From assembly GCA_947683425.1 (NCBI GenBank), contig CANTUQ010000020.1, positions 7,319,001-7,383,000 on the forward strand: a DNA stretch of 64,000 nt, in the 5' to 3' direction. Origin of the DNA: Excoecaria cochinchinensis. Its lineage: Eukaryota > Streptophyta > Magnoliopsida > Malpighiales > Euphorbiaceae. Positions 24,802 to 35,510 of this stretch are shown piece by piece. Under the pieces are notes generated by a model. It did no database searches. It was not told the origin of the DNA and was given only the letters and a program-made list of their open reading frames with translations. Made by a program: the position numbers and the translations under genes. Numbering within the stretch: position 1 is the stretch's first letter; each line of letters begins with the position of its first letter.

Positions 24802-25088
24802 AGAAGAGAGGGGGTCAAAAGAAGGCTGGGTACAATAGTATGCCCCCGCCGGTGAATATGATCGGGACCAGTTTACCCGAAAAGTTTGTGTGAAATGAAT
24901 TATATGGTAACGATACCCACACTACTGTCACAAACCTCCATGAGGGGAGTGAAGAAGGGCTTCCCGCTGCACTGATCGATTGCTGGTCCACTGATGATAG
25001 TGTAACTGAAAATAATGATTCTGAAGTATTTGCCGACCCGTGGGATTCGGAGGAGGATGAAGAAGCAAACAAGAATAAAGTAGGAGCT

Positions 25089-28000
25089 GTGACCCGAAGC
25101 GGAAGGGTAGCTCCAAAAGTTGAGAAGCCCCAAGGGTCGGTTGAGGGTGAGAAAGGAAAGGAGCCGGAAGAAGATCTGATTGTTAAACAACTAAAAAAGG
25201 CGTCAGCTCAGATTTCCATATGGGATCTTTTGAGACAGTCGCCATCACATCGGCAGAAGGTGGTAGAGGCTTTATGCGAGGCTACTGTGGCAACAACTAT
25301 CTCGCCTACGGAACTTCTGGATGTAGTGAAAGGAGGATCAGGGGAAAATGTTGTTTTTACCAGTGCTAATTTGCCGGCAGAAGGCTGCAAGCATAATCGC
25401 CCTCTGTACATAAGGGCACAGATTAACCAAAAGCACACTGCTTGCATAATGGTGGATGATGGCTCTTTCATAAATGTGTGCCCACAGGTGGCAATGGCGG
25501 CTTTTGGGGTAACAGAGGCTATGTTAGCCAAATCTGATCTCACCATCACAGCCTATGACAACTCACATAGACATGCTTCGAGAACATTCACGGCAGTAGT
25601 GAAGATGGGGCTCGTAGAGTCAGAAGTGGAGTTTGTGGTACTACCTATACCCGCCAATTTCTCAGCTCTTCTATGTAGACCATGGTTTCATAAGTTGGGT
25701 GGAGTCCCCTCTACACTGCACTAGATGGTAAAGATACCTCATGAAGGCCAGATTGCGACTATAAGGGCTGCACGGGAAAATCAGGTTTCAGTACTGGAGA
25801 TTGCTAGGCAATCGTTTAGTTGATTTCATGTTGCCATGATAGGCGAGGAAGAGCAGAAAGAAGAAAGCCCCCAGGTACTGAATATGATGAAAAAGATGTC
25901 ATTCCTCCCTGGCGCAGGACTGGGCAAGAATTCTCAAGGGATGCCAACAGCTATTACCCCTAAGGGCAAAAAGGACAGAAGGGGTCTAGGATACACAGGT
26001 GTGGTAGAAAGGGGTGAGAAGTCAAAAATGGACATTGCTCATATCCGAAAGACTTTTGTGCCAGCAACCGCAATATGTGCCTATACAGGGGAAGATGAAC
26101 CGTTGTGGCTGGATGGAAGATTTGTGCCAGGGTTTGAGGTTTTTAATGATGTCTATGACTGAGACATTGGATCGATCAAGCCAGCGGAGGGCTTTTGGGA
26201 TGAAGAAATCATGACCAGTAGGACAATTTGGGACCGTGAGATGCTTGAAGAAGTAATGACTGAGAAGATGGTAGCCACCCAGCTGAAGGGGAAAGCAAAG
26301 GTAGAGGAAGCCATGCATGAGTTGATTGGGGAGCCTCCAAAGAGCCGAACTGATGCAGAACCATCGACCGTGGTAGATACGCCAGTAGAGGAGGAAGAGG
26401 AGAATAGTTTAGACTTTCTTTTTGCTCCAGAACTTTTCAATGATGTTAATGACAATTTCAATCTTATTAATAAATTGAATGATTTTGCTTACTTGTGTGA
26501 TGTTTCCGATGATTTCACTATGCATGATCATGATCATCATCCATCCATATTTGATATTTATTCAACTGATGCTACTCCATTTAATCTTGGAACCATAGAA
26601 AATCCAAAAGAAATTTTGATAGCATCAAGTATAACTCCTGAAGAGCGAGAAAAATTTGAGAGAATCTTAAAAAAATATGAAAAAGTCTTTGCCTGGACCA
26701 ACGAAGATATGCCAGGAATCGATCGGGAAGTTGCAGAGCATGCTATTCCTACTTATCCTTACCACAAATCCATTAAACAAAAGCTGAGAAGGCTTAGGCC
26801 AGAATGGGCGGATAAAGTGAAGGAGGAGATTCACCAGCAAATCAAAGCCAAATTTTTGGTTGAGGTACAGTATCCAACTTGGTTTGCCAATGTTGTCCCC
26901 GTAGCCAAAAAGAATGGCAAGGTAAGGTTATGCGTAGATTATCGGGACTTGAATAAGGCTTGTCCAAAAGATGACTTTCCATTGCCCCATATAGATGTGC
27001 TGATAGACAGCGCCGCTGCTTACGAGATGTATAGTTTTGGAGATGGTTATGCGGGCTACAATCAAATTCTCAATAAAAAAATTGACCGAATTAAGACAGC
27101 GTTCATCACGGAGTGGGGGACCTATGCTTATCGAGTAACGCCTTTTGGCCTAAAAAATCCAGGAGCCACTTATCAGAGGATGGCGACAAAAATCTTGACT
27201 GACCTGATCCATAAAGAAGTGGAGGTATACGTGGACGACATGATGATCAAGTCAGCCACTAGAGAAGGTCATTTTGAAGCCCTGGAAAAGTTCTTAAGGA
27301 TAGACAAGTATAATCTGCGGTTAAATCCTAAGAAATGTATCTTTGGTGTTACCTCGGGGAAGCTTCTAGGACACGTGGTTAGCCAGAGGGGTATTGAGAT
27401 TGACCCAGACAAGGTTAAAGCCATCAGAGAAATGCCAATACCGTAGAAGGAGAAGGATGTGAGAAGTTTTCTAGGTAGGTTGCAATATATCAGTAGGTTT
27501 ATAGCCAAGCTTACTTCGATCTGTGAACCGATCTTCAAACTACTCAGAAAAGACCAACCGGTAGTATAGAACGAAAGTTGTCAGAAGGCTTTCGATACTG
27601 TCAGAGAGTACCTGCTAAATCCATTGGTGTTGAGACCGCCGCAGCCAGTCAGGCCATTGATTTTATACTTAGCTATAGAAGAAAATTCTGTAGGCGCCAT
27701 GATGGCCCAGGAGGATGAATTTGGAGTGGAGTTTGCTATTTATTACCCTAGCAAGAAGTTCCTGGCCTATGAGGTTAAGTATACGGAAGTAGAAAAGATT
27801 TGCCTTGTGGTGATCTGGGCTTCTAAGAAATTAAGGCATTACTTTCATGCCTACAAAGTACATGCAGTAGCGAAGCAGAATCCTTTAAGGTACTTACAGG
27901 AAGCTCCATCTTTACTTGGGAAAATGGGAAGGTGGTTATTGTTGCTACAAGAATTCGATGTGGAATATATTACTCGAAAAACTATTAAAGGGCGTGCAGT

Positions 28001-28709
28001 GGCTGAATTCCTGGCAGAACAACCAATTCAAGGAGACTCGTATGAGTTTAACTTTCCAGATGAGGATGTGGTAGCTATCGGAGTTCGAGGTTGGCAATTG
28101 CATTTTGACGGAGCCGTGAACAACAAGGGGGCAGGAGTAGGGATCATTTTAACAACCCCGGATGATGAGAAGCTCCCTTTGGCCAAGAAATTGAGGTTCA
28201 AGGCTACCAATAATGAAGCTGAGTATGAAGCATGTGCCTTCGGGTTAGAGGCATTGATAGCCTTAGGAGCAAGAAATGTGGAAGTGTTTGGTGATTCCTC
28301 CCTGGTGATCAATCAAATCCGAGGTGAATGGGCCGTTAAAGAAGAGAGGCTAATGCCATACATCGAGCACTTGAGAGACCCGAGTAGTCAATTTGAAGTG
28401 TGTACATTCCGTTTTGTTCCGAGGGATGAAAACCAGTTAGCCGACGCGCTTGCTACTTTAGTCTCAATGTGGGACAATCCCGAAGGGGTGGTTATGAGGC
28501 CAGTTTTGATTTCTAGCTCTGAGAGACCTAGCTGTGAATCTAAATTAGTCATGGAGATAGAAGTAGCGGATGGTAAGCCATGGTATTATGATATCAAGAA
28601 CTATCTAGAGAATGTGACATTTCTGGAGGAAGCTACTGAGAAAGATCAGAGAATGATTTGCAAGCTATCTACCCAGTTCATCTGTATAAATGGAGCATTG
28701 TACAAATGA
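25089..28709 (+). pseudogene. pol of element D: protease, G-patch, RT, RNase H, archaeal RNase H
   Basis: One reading frame covers the whole stretch, broken by stops at 25722, about 25821, 26160, 27444 and 27568. Protease: VDDGSFINV at about 25452 (retroviral aspartic type). A glycine-rich G-patch follows at 25884-26000 (MSFLPGAGLGKNSQGM, then RRGLGY). RT: VRLCVDYRDLNKACPKDDFP at about 26928, catalytic YVDD at about 27229-27240. First RNase H at about 27630-28020, with reduced active-site motifs. Second, archaeal-type RNase H at 28095-28470 with its acidic residues in HFDGA, NNEAEYEA, GDSSLV and LADALA. This double RNase H defines the Tat/Ogre group. Confidence 0.93.
25884..26000 (+). other. 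G-patch domain in D pol
   Basis: Between protease and RT the protein reads KKMSFLPGAGLGKNSQGM and, after a Lys-rich linker, RRGLGY. The G-patch consensus is a hydrophobic-rich start, GxGLGxxxQG and a closing GLG. G-patch domains bind nucleic acid or DEAH helicases; a G-patch also sits C-terminal to the protease of betaretroviruses. Confidence 0.75.
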
Positions 28710-28729
28710 CAGGCGACAGGCGGATGGTA

Positions 28730-29832
28730 TCCAGTTGAGGTGTTTGGATGAGAAAGAGGCTTAGAGTGTGATGGAAGAAACACACGCCGGAGTTTGTGGG
28801 GCCCATATGAACGGGTTGACATTAGCCAAAAAGATTATGAGACAAGGATTCTTCTGGCTCACCATGGATAACGATCGCTCAAAGTATGTAAAGTAGTGTC
28901 AGTTATGCCAGCAGTGTGTAGATATAAGGCACCTGCCCATTTCGGAATTACATAATCTAACGTCAACTTGGCCATTCGTAGCTTGGGGGATTGATATTAT
29001 TGGCGAAATACGCCCCACGGCCTCCAATGGGCATAGATACATCATCGTCGCCATCGACTACTTTACCAAGTGGGTAGAAGCTGAGTCCTTCAAGAAAGTG
29101 GATGCTCGGGATATGGCAAAATTCATAGAGAAGAACTTGATATGTAAGTATGGCCTTCCACATCATGTGGTATCTGACAACGGGGTCCAGTTCATGGCCG
29201 AAACAAAGAAGTTACTCCAGAAGTATGGTATCGAGCACCACAAGTCTTCTCCGTATCATCCTCAAGCTAACGGGGCAGTTGAAGCCGCCAATAAGAATGT
29301 CAAGAGGATCCTGGCTAAGATGGTCCAGAATTATAAAGATTGGGCATAAAAGTTACCTTTTGCATTATGGGGTTATAGAACAACCATCAGGACTTCAACG
29401 GGAGCCACTCCATATTCCTTGGTTTATAGGATGGAGGCAATATTACCGGTCGAGGTCGAACTTAAGTCACTAAGGGTGATAATGGAAGCAGAGATTCCGG
29501 AGGCCGAATGGGCGCAGCAGCGGTTGCAATGCTTAAACATGTTGGATGAGAACAGGTTAAAAGCCTACTATCACAACCAGATCTACCAAAAGAGGCTCGC
29601 TAGGTCTTTTGGAAAGAAAGTCAAGAAACATCCGTTGAAGGAAGGGGATTTGGTATTCAAACAGATGAGACCAGGAGTACCAGACATTAGAAGGAAATTC
29701 AGACCTACGTGGGAAGGTCCGTTTATCCTCAAAAAGTTGCTTTCAAAAGGAGTTGCGATTTTATCGGATAGCGATGGCAACGAATTCAAAGAACCGATCA
29801 ATATTGATAGACTCAAAAGGTTCCATGGCTAA
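28730..29832 (+). pseudogene. Integrase of element D
   Basis: After a frameshift at about 28710-28735 (with TGA codons around), the frame gives an HHCC zinc region (HAGVCGAHMNG, then CQLCQQC) at about 28780-28920, the catalytic D,D,E in GIDIIGE (about 28988), VSDNGVQF (about 29171) and NGAVEAAN (about 29272), and a C-terminal domain ending INIDRLKRFHG. A TAA at 29347-29349 interrupts it and is one transition from CAA. The stop at 29830-29832 looks like the natural end of pol. There is no chromodomain. Confidence 0.92.
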
Positions 29833-30179
29833 AGACAATAAAATCAAAAGAAGAGAATAAAAGCCCCGCGAGTCGAAAACTAAAAAAAGGCGGCCTTGCT
29901 AAAATTGGGCGCTTGGTCAGGGTGAAAACCGAAAAAAGGTATCATGGGCAAAATTTAGAGGCTTGAGAGAAAATATCCAATCATGAAAACCCAAGAGGGC
30001 TGATTGGAGACAGGAGTTTGATGCTTTTAGGATTTGGTTCCATGAATGAATGTAATCTTGCATAATTGAATTAGTGTCAAAAAATAGTCATGTATTCTGA
30101 AATCGTACTGAAATGTACACAATTTTGTGAAATAAAATAAGACTTGACTTATTCATTTATATCATCGTCCAATTCTGCT
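29833..30179. other. Spacer after D pol
   Basis: No gene. It has purine-rich stretches, including a GAAAACCGAAAAAAGG-like segment as is common behind pol in this group, and turns AT-rich at 30050-30180, where the 3' end of the antisense PMD transcript would be expected. AATAAAATAAG-like sequence occurs on the plus strand at about 30131. Confidence 0.5.
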
Positions 30180-31468
30180 TTAAAAAGAAAACATATTGCT
30201 CAAAATGCATATAAAGCTAAAATACGCCCTATTACTACTCTCGCTAGCCAAAAGCCTCAGTCGCCGTGTTCGGTTATCAGATGACGGGCTAAGTATCCAC
30301 CTCTTGTACGCGCTGGTAGAGGTGACATAGTGGTTCCCGAAGGGAGGTATGATAGTCTTTAGTGGAAGTTGGCTCCAGAGCTCATGGTAGCGGGAGGAAA
30401 AAGCTGCTGAAAGGACTCCACCTCGAAAGGATAGAGGGAGTCTCACCACATCCTGAGTCATTCCAAGTTGACGAGAGCAGCGGGCCGTGATGTAAAAGGT
30501 TGCCTCACAAAGCCTGCATAAGGGAACGCATCCTAAAGACCCATCAATAACTGCACTGGATAATGGAAGCCAAGCATGCATGAAGCTAATATCTTCATCT
30601 GATATCTCACTGAATCTGGTAATGCCTTCGTTAGGGGGCCCCGGTAGGTACAGACGCTGGCGAGGAAGAAAATGCTTTCCTGAGTACTGACTAATGACTC
30701 TAGGAGGTGGCTCTAACAACAGATTCAATTTCTCTTACAACCAAATCTGAAGGAAGAAGTAAGGAAAAATAAAAGCCAAAGAAAAGAAAATAAAAGGCAA
30801 AGAAAAGCCGCTGGAGTAAGTGGGATTTACTTCAAGCAAAAATTAGGCATAGGGTTGTGTGAAAATCCGAAAGGACGCACTTCCCGCTAAGAAAAGCTAG
30901 TGCGAAAATCCACAAGAGACCTACTACCTTTAAAACAATGACGTACCTGGAGTAATAAGGGGCTCCCAGAGAATGAAGTGGTAGGCCCGGCACAGACAGG
31001 GTCCAAACCCAAGATAGTCTCAGCCAGAATAAGTGGAAAAGGGATCAGCCCGTGGTGAAAATCGTCCAAAATCCCAAACGGACAAGGGTCTCCAAGCAGC
31101 TCCTCTGAAGTCATGACCAAGTACTTCATCCGACAGAAAAGAAAGATGACACTTACTCTGTATGAAGGAAGGTTAGAGAATTCAGTTTAAACCAAACCAC
31201 AATGAGGAACGCAGGGTAAAGTACTAGGAGGATACCAGCTCCCGATAATGGCAGTAAGTTCCTCAGGCAGGGGGCACATTTCCTGGTAGGTGAACCTAAA
31301 AACGTGAAAGCGAGGGTGCCAGAAGTGGGTCGCAGCCAAAAGGAGGTTGTAGTCTATTCTGATTTTGCGTAAAAATTTCAGTCCAGAAAGTGGGGCAAGA
31401 GTGCGGTTTTCCCAAGTGTGAGCATTGTCTAAGATACGGTGTATTTTGGAAAGAAAAGGAGAATTCAT
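30180..31468 (-). pseudogene. Antisense plant mobile domain (PMD) gene inside element D
   Basis: Read on the minus strand. Exon 1 starts at ATG 31468 (MNSPFLSK) and holds the PMD opening ATHFWHPRFHVFRFTYQEM, LPEELTAIIGSW. Exon 2 (about 31157-30947) holds LILAETILGLDPV and ends SPLLLQ at CAG|GTACGT. A 200-bp intron (30946-30747) ends CTTCCTTCAG. Exon 3 (30746-30180) opens IWL, so the junction reads LLLQ-IWL as in PMD proteins, and carries RQLGMTQDV and HYVTSTSAYKRWI, the PMD C-terminal region. A TAA at 30735-30737 breaks exon 3 just after its start; the rest of exon 3 is open for 182 codons. The exon 1-2 junction is not certain. PMD proteins (MAIN/MAIL families) act in genome stability and silencing; here it is a transposon-borne copy. 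Confidence 0.72.
30747..30946 (-). other. Intron in the antisense PMD gene
   Basis: The donor CAG|GTACGT and acceptor TTCCTTCAG| are both near consensus, the phase is 0 on both sides, and the flanking protein matches the PMD pattern across the junction. The reading frame is closed inside. Confidence 0.65.
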
Positions 31469-31591
31469 TTCTCTGTGGCTAAGGTCGAAGTCGCTAAGGG
31501 AAATAAAGGAGGAAAAAGGAAAAAACTGAAGAAAGGAACCTGCTATAAAGCTAAAATGAGAGAAAAGGCACGGAATCCAAGAAAATGATGA

Positions 31592-31807
31592 ATTTTATAG
31601 GATTGACCTACCGAGGGCTAGCCCATCCCTAACTTAGACGGTGATCCCATCTGTAACTGTCCACCTGGCAGTCTTTGCATCGTTCATATCACATGCATTA
31701 ATTAGGTAATTAATGAGGGTTAAAAGCAGAATCCGGAGAGACAGACGGCATTCCCGTCGGTAGCTGTATAGACGTGAAGCCCGTTGGTACTTAAATTCTA
31801 TATAAGG
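31592..31807. promoter_or_regulatory. Divergent promoter region between the two accessory genes of D
   Basis: On the minus strand TATAAAAT lies at 31599-31592, about 125 bp before the PMD ATG and followed by a CT-rich leader. On the plus strand TATATAAGG lies at 31799-31807, followed by a CT-rich leader at 31826-31900. The about 200 bp between them contain CCCGTCGGTAGCTGTA and GACGTGAAGCCCGTTGG, similar to the CCCGTCGGTAG units in the upstream part of D's own LTRs (about 21005-21035). I infer a bidirectional promoter. Confidence 0.55.
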
Positions 31808-31965
31808 ACGCAGGTACCGATGGACAATCGCTTTCTTCTCTCTTTTCTTCACACCGACGCTCTTTCGTTCTTCTTCAGTTACATTTTATCATTTTTTGCT
31901 TTTTCTGTTGGTTTCCTTTGCACCAGTGTTTAGTCCTTTCTTCTTCATTGAGTCTCAACTTCCAG

Positions 31966-32561
31966 GTTAGTAAAATTCTTTTAGTTTTTATTATTATTTA
32001 TTTTATTTTATGGTGAGTAATTTAATTTTATTTTATTTTTGGATTAGTATAATTAGGCTAATTGCTGTAGTACAATTTGAAAATTCCATTTGTTTTTTAA
32101 ATGCTTTAAGCGCTAGAATTAACACATAGAGTTAGTAACATGCTGTTATAAAATGCGTGAATATATGCTATTCTGAGAACAATTAATGATAGATGCATAT
32201 TTATTTTTAGTTGTTGGGTTTTTTTAGATATTTAGGCATGGGTTTTTTTAGATATTCAGGCATAGCCTTAGGAATACATGCACTTTGAAACCAATACTAA
32301 GAATTAGAAAGTAAAACAAGTGTGAATATGTTGCACTGTATATGTTGCACTGTTGCTTGGGGCCTGAGGCCTTTTTTTTTTGTTTTCTCATGCAGGAGGT
32401 TGGGCACACCCTTGTCGGGGTGCTGCCCAAATTTTTTTGATTTTAATTCTTTCGGTTTAGGCACGACCCCGTCGAAATGCTGCCTAAATTTTTATTATTA
32501 TTTTCTGAGTAAAGTTCGTTCATGGCTGTGATACCCAACTAACTATTTACTTTATTTTTAG
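31966..32561 (+). other. Predicted 5'-UTR intron of the sense accessory gene
   Basis: The donor is TTCCAG|GTTAGT at 31965/31966 and the acceptor TTTATTTTTAG at 32561. The interior is T- and A-rich as in plant introns, while the bases before 31965 form a CT-rich leader after a TATA box. The ATG of the ORF follows the acceptor by one base. Confidence 0.6.
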
Positions 32562-32562
32562 G

Positions 32563-34551
32563 ATGCCACTGCGACGATATGCTCCGCGCGATTAGCTTGA
32601 GCCTCAGGCCCCGGAGTGGATGAGTGCCAAGGCCAAACAGAGGTATGCAGCGCTGGCTCAGGTGCAGTTCTGAGCTAGCCGCTTCATTTTCAGGCAGCTC
32701 ATTGAGGCTCTCGGGATGGCCGACGAGGTCGATATTCTGATGGCAGGTGCAGGATGGACTGAGTTTCTGACGCCTGCTTTCCAGACTCACCCAGAGATAG
32801 CTCGACAGTTTCTTCCTATGTTACAGTACGAGGGGTACCAGAGATCCGACACAGAGGAGGGTGTTATCCAGTTTTGGATTGAGCAGCACCATTATAGCAT
32901 TACCCGTCAGCGATTTACCGAGGCTATGGGGCTTCCGTTCGGACAGGATGTTATAGTGCCCCATAGAGCAGTTAGACGCCACCATTGGGCGGTTATTGCA
33001 TTGCCAGGAGTGCCGTATGATCATGATATGGCAAAGAGCACGGTACTCTCATCACAGGCCCTTCGATATGCTCACAGAGTTTTATCCAGCTCCTATTTAG
33101 GACGAGCTGGTAACCCAAGGTCTCTCAACGCCGTTGAGATTTGGAGTTTATGGGCCATGGTGGCAGGCCAGCGGCTCAACATCAGCCATGAGATTCTAGT
33201 TAACATGGTGAGAGTATCTAGGGGGGTAGCCCCTGTAGTGCATGTTGGTGGAGTCATTACTAGACTGCTTTTGAGTTTGGGTGTTCGTCCAGACATCCTG
33301 GGGACCTGCCTTGGATGAGAGCATTTATGTGGACACTCCGGCAGCTATTACGATGGCTATGATATTGCCGATACCGGGTCAGGCCGAGGTGTACAAACTC
33401 CGCACCATTCACGAGACTAGACGTGCATTTAGCCTGCCCTCACTAAAGCCGGTAGAGGAGCAGCCTCAGATGGAGAAGCCTTAGGAGAAGCCTCAAATGG
33501 AGCACCAGCCTCCCGAGCCCCAGTAGCACCAGGAGGAGCACCCGGGTACACCCTCTGACATAGGGATTGAGTTCACCATGGATGAGCTATTTGCTACTCC
33601 TCCAGGAAAGAGAATATAGAGTCCTACTCCGCCTCCACCTTCGAGAGTACATCGTACAGCTCCCTGGGCACCTGAGAGGTTTAGTCCATATGCTAGAGCA
33701 GGGGACCCGGGGGCATCTACTTCTACGGCTCCACCTCCAGAGCGGGCACTAGAGTCAGTTCCCCCTCCATTCACACCATCGACTCACTCAGCACAGCCGG
33801 ATTTTTCTGCGATTTTGACCTCTATGTTTGCATCCTTTGAGCATAGACATGAGGAGAGAGATAGAGCCTTTCTCGGGCAGCTCGGGGAGCGAGATAGAGT
33901 CATCTTAGAGCGGCTAGATCAGCAGCAGGGTATTATACTGGAGCAGGGGAGGCTTATTGACCATTTGAGACAGGAGCAAGAGAGACTCGTGGGTCAGCTG
34001 AGGCAGGAGATGAGGGCCTCCCAGGATGAGGCGACCCAGAGGATAGATGCATCTGTACAGATGGTGGATGAGTCAGTTGAGGCTCTCAGATTCAGGATCC
34101 AGGTCCTAGAGGGTGCCATACCTCCCATCGCCCAGTCCATGCGAGAGTTTAGAGAGCATACAGAGGATAGGCTGAAGAGTATAGGGACTACCTCTACAGA
34201 TCAGACCCTCCGCCTGGCCGGTGCTTTCAAAGAGTTAGGCGGGTCGTCACTGATACGCTGTAGTTCATGATGGTATGCGCACAGCCTTTCCTTGATGGAT
34301 ATGCTCAGGTCCAGTTCCAGCAGCAGGAACCAGCGAGAGCGCAGCCGTTATCAGTACTAGTGGCTGTACCTCCCAGATACCAGAGACAGGTCAGAGCCTC
34401 GGCTGCTCAGCAGGCTGGACCATCAGTCCCTCCCAGGCAGCCATCTGCTAAAGATGTGGGACCATGTGCTTCTTGATCACGAGGCCAGCCGATTCATTTA
34501 TCAGATCATGATGATGATCCAGAGGAGCTCTCAGATTATGCGCTATTATAG
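32563..34551 (+). pseudogene. Sense accessory ORF of D: Athila-ORF1-like domain plus coiled coil
   Basis: It starts MPLRRYAPRD at 32563. A domain at 32716-33300 (VDILMAGAGWTEFL, ARQFLPMLQYEG, FTEAMGLPFG) resembles the Athila ORF1 / putative plant transposon protein family, whose role is unknown. A Pro-rich linker follows (33540-33790), then a long charged coiled coil at 33815-34140 with heptad-like GERDRVILERLDQQQG, and a Gln/Pro-rich tail ending DPEELSDYALL. Stops at about 32593 and 32674, and at 33484, 33525 and 33619, are mostly one transition from CAG or CGA; frameshifts occur near 33295 and 34265. The whole would be about 660 codons. I cannot assign a biochemical function. Confidence 0.7.
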
Positions 34552-35139
34552 ATTGTTCAGGGAGTTCTTCTAGCTTTGTATTTATACTTTTTGTTGTAAT
34601 CACATTTGTATATTGTACAAAATTTAACCTTTTAGTGGAAAAACATTTATGGATTAACCTGTTAAATTTGCATGTTATTTCTTCATGATTTAAACTTCTA
34701 AAAAAGAGAAAAGAAGGAAAAATACAATTGATCATATAGTAAATTGGGGCATAAATAATAAAAGGCAACATAAAAATGTTCATAAATCTACCAATCAAGT
34801 TAATTTGCACGAGAATTAACAAAAGTCTCTTATAATACAGGAACACGGTTTCACACCAATTCAAAAATGACCAGCAGTCAAAAGGAAGGATAAACAGATC
34901 AAACATTATGTCCTTCAAGATCGCATTCAATTTTAGATGAGAATCAACAAATCAGAATCGTACCTTGCCAATTGAATGGAGGTTAGCAAGGAAAGTCCGC
35001 AAACTTAAAACGGGACTAGCAATATAAATCAGACACCACGCGGGCTGAGATGAGGCTAGCGGGACAGTTTTGTCACTGAGCACACCGAGACGAGGACAGC
35101 GAGGCGCATGCGATAGAATGGATCCGTACTTTGTGAGTG
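34552..35139. other. 3' non-coding part of element D
   Basis: AT-rich, with TTGTAATCACATTTGTA near 34592 that may include the end of the sense accessory transcript. A minus-strand open frame of 160 codons at 34448-34930 has low-complexity hydrophobic content and no domain, and is not called. Confidence 0.5.
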
Positions 35140-35400
35140 GAGCAAACTCAGTGCAGCTCAAGAGAGCAATCCTCGCGTTTTATAAGCCTGGAGCGGACTC
35201 GGTGCATCGCCATCCGCACTTTGTAAATAGAGCAAACTCGGTGCAGCTCAGGAGAGCAATCCTCGTGTTTTGTAAGTCCGGAGCAGACTCGGCGCACTAT
35301 CACCATCTGCACTTCGTAAGTCTGGAGCAGACTCGGTGCAGCTCAGGAGAGCAACCCTCGCATTTTGTAAGTCCGGAGCAGACTCGACGCATCGCCACTT
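35135..35400 (+). repeat. Tandem repeats of about 92 bp before the D polypurine tract
   Basis: GAGCAAACTCGGTGCAGCTC-type starts recur at about 35140, 35231 and 35325, each followed by GAGAGCAATCCTCG and a GTAAGTCCGGAGCAGACTCGG-like half unit. Tandem arrays at this position are a known habit of Tat/Ogre elements and can seed satellites. Confidence 0.85.
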
Positions 35401-35495
35401 CCCCGGCAAAAAGGTAAGGACTGCCTCAGGTATGCGTCACTTTCCTTTCTCCTTTGAATTTTGGCTCATCTAGACACTAGTGCACTAGTTTCCCC

Positions 35496-35508
35496 AAAAT
35501 TGGGGGTA
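35496..35508 (+). other. Polypurine tract of element D
   Basis: AAAATTGGGGGTA directly before the 3' LTR start. CCCCAA-AA-TTGGGG at 35492-35505 can also fold into a hairpin that covers the tract. Confidence 0.75.
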
Positions 35509-35510
35509 AC

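Noticed and set aside
25208..25549. Minus-strand open frames opposite D gag and pol (for example 25208-25549, 26153-26461, 28028-28312)
   Set aside because: They are shadows of the well-supported sense coding region.
34448..34930. Minus-strand open frame of 160 codons in the D 3' region
   Set aside because: AT-rich, hydrophobic low-complexity product without recognisable domain, partly antisense to the end of the coiled-coil ORF.
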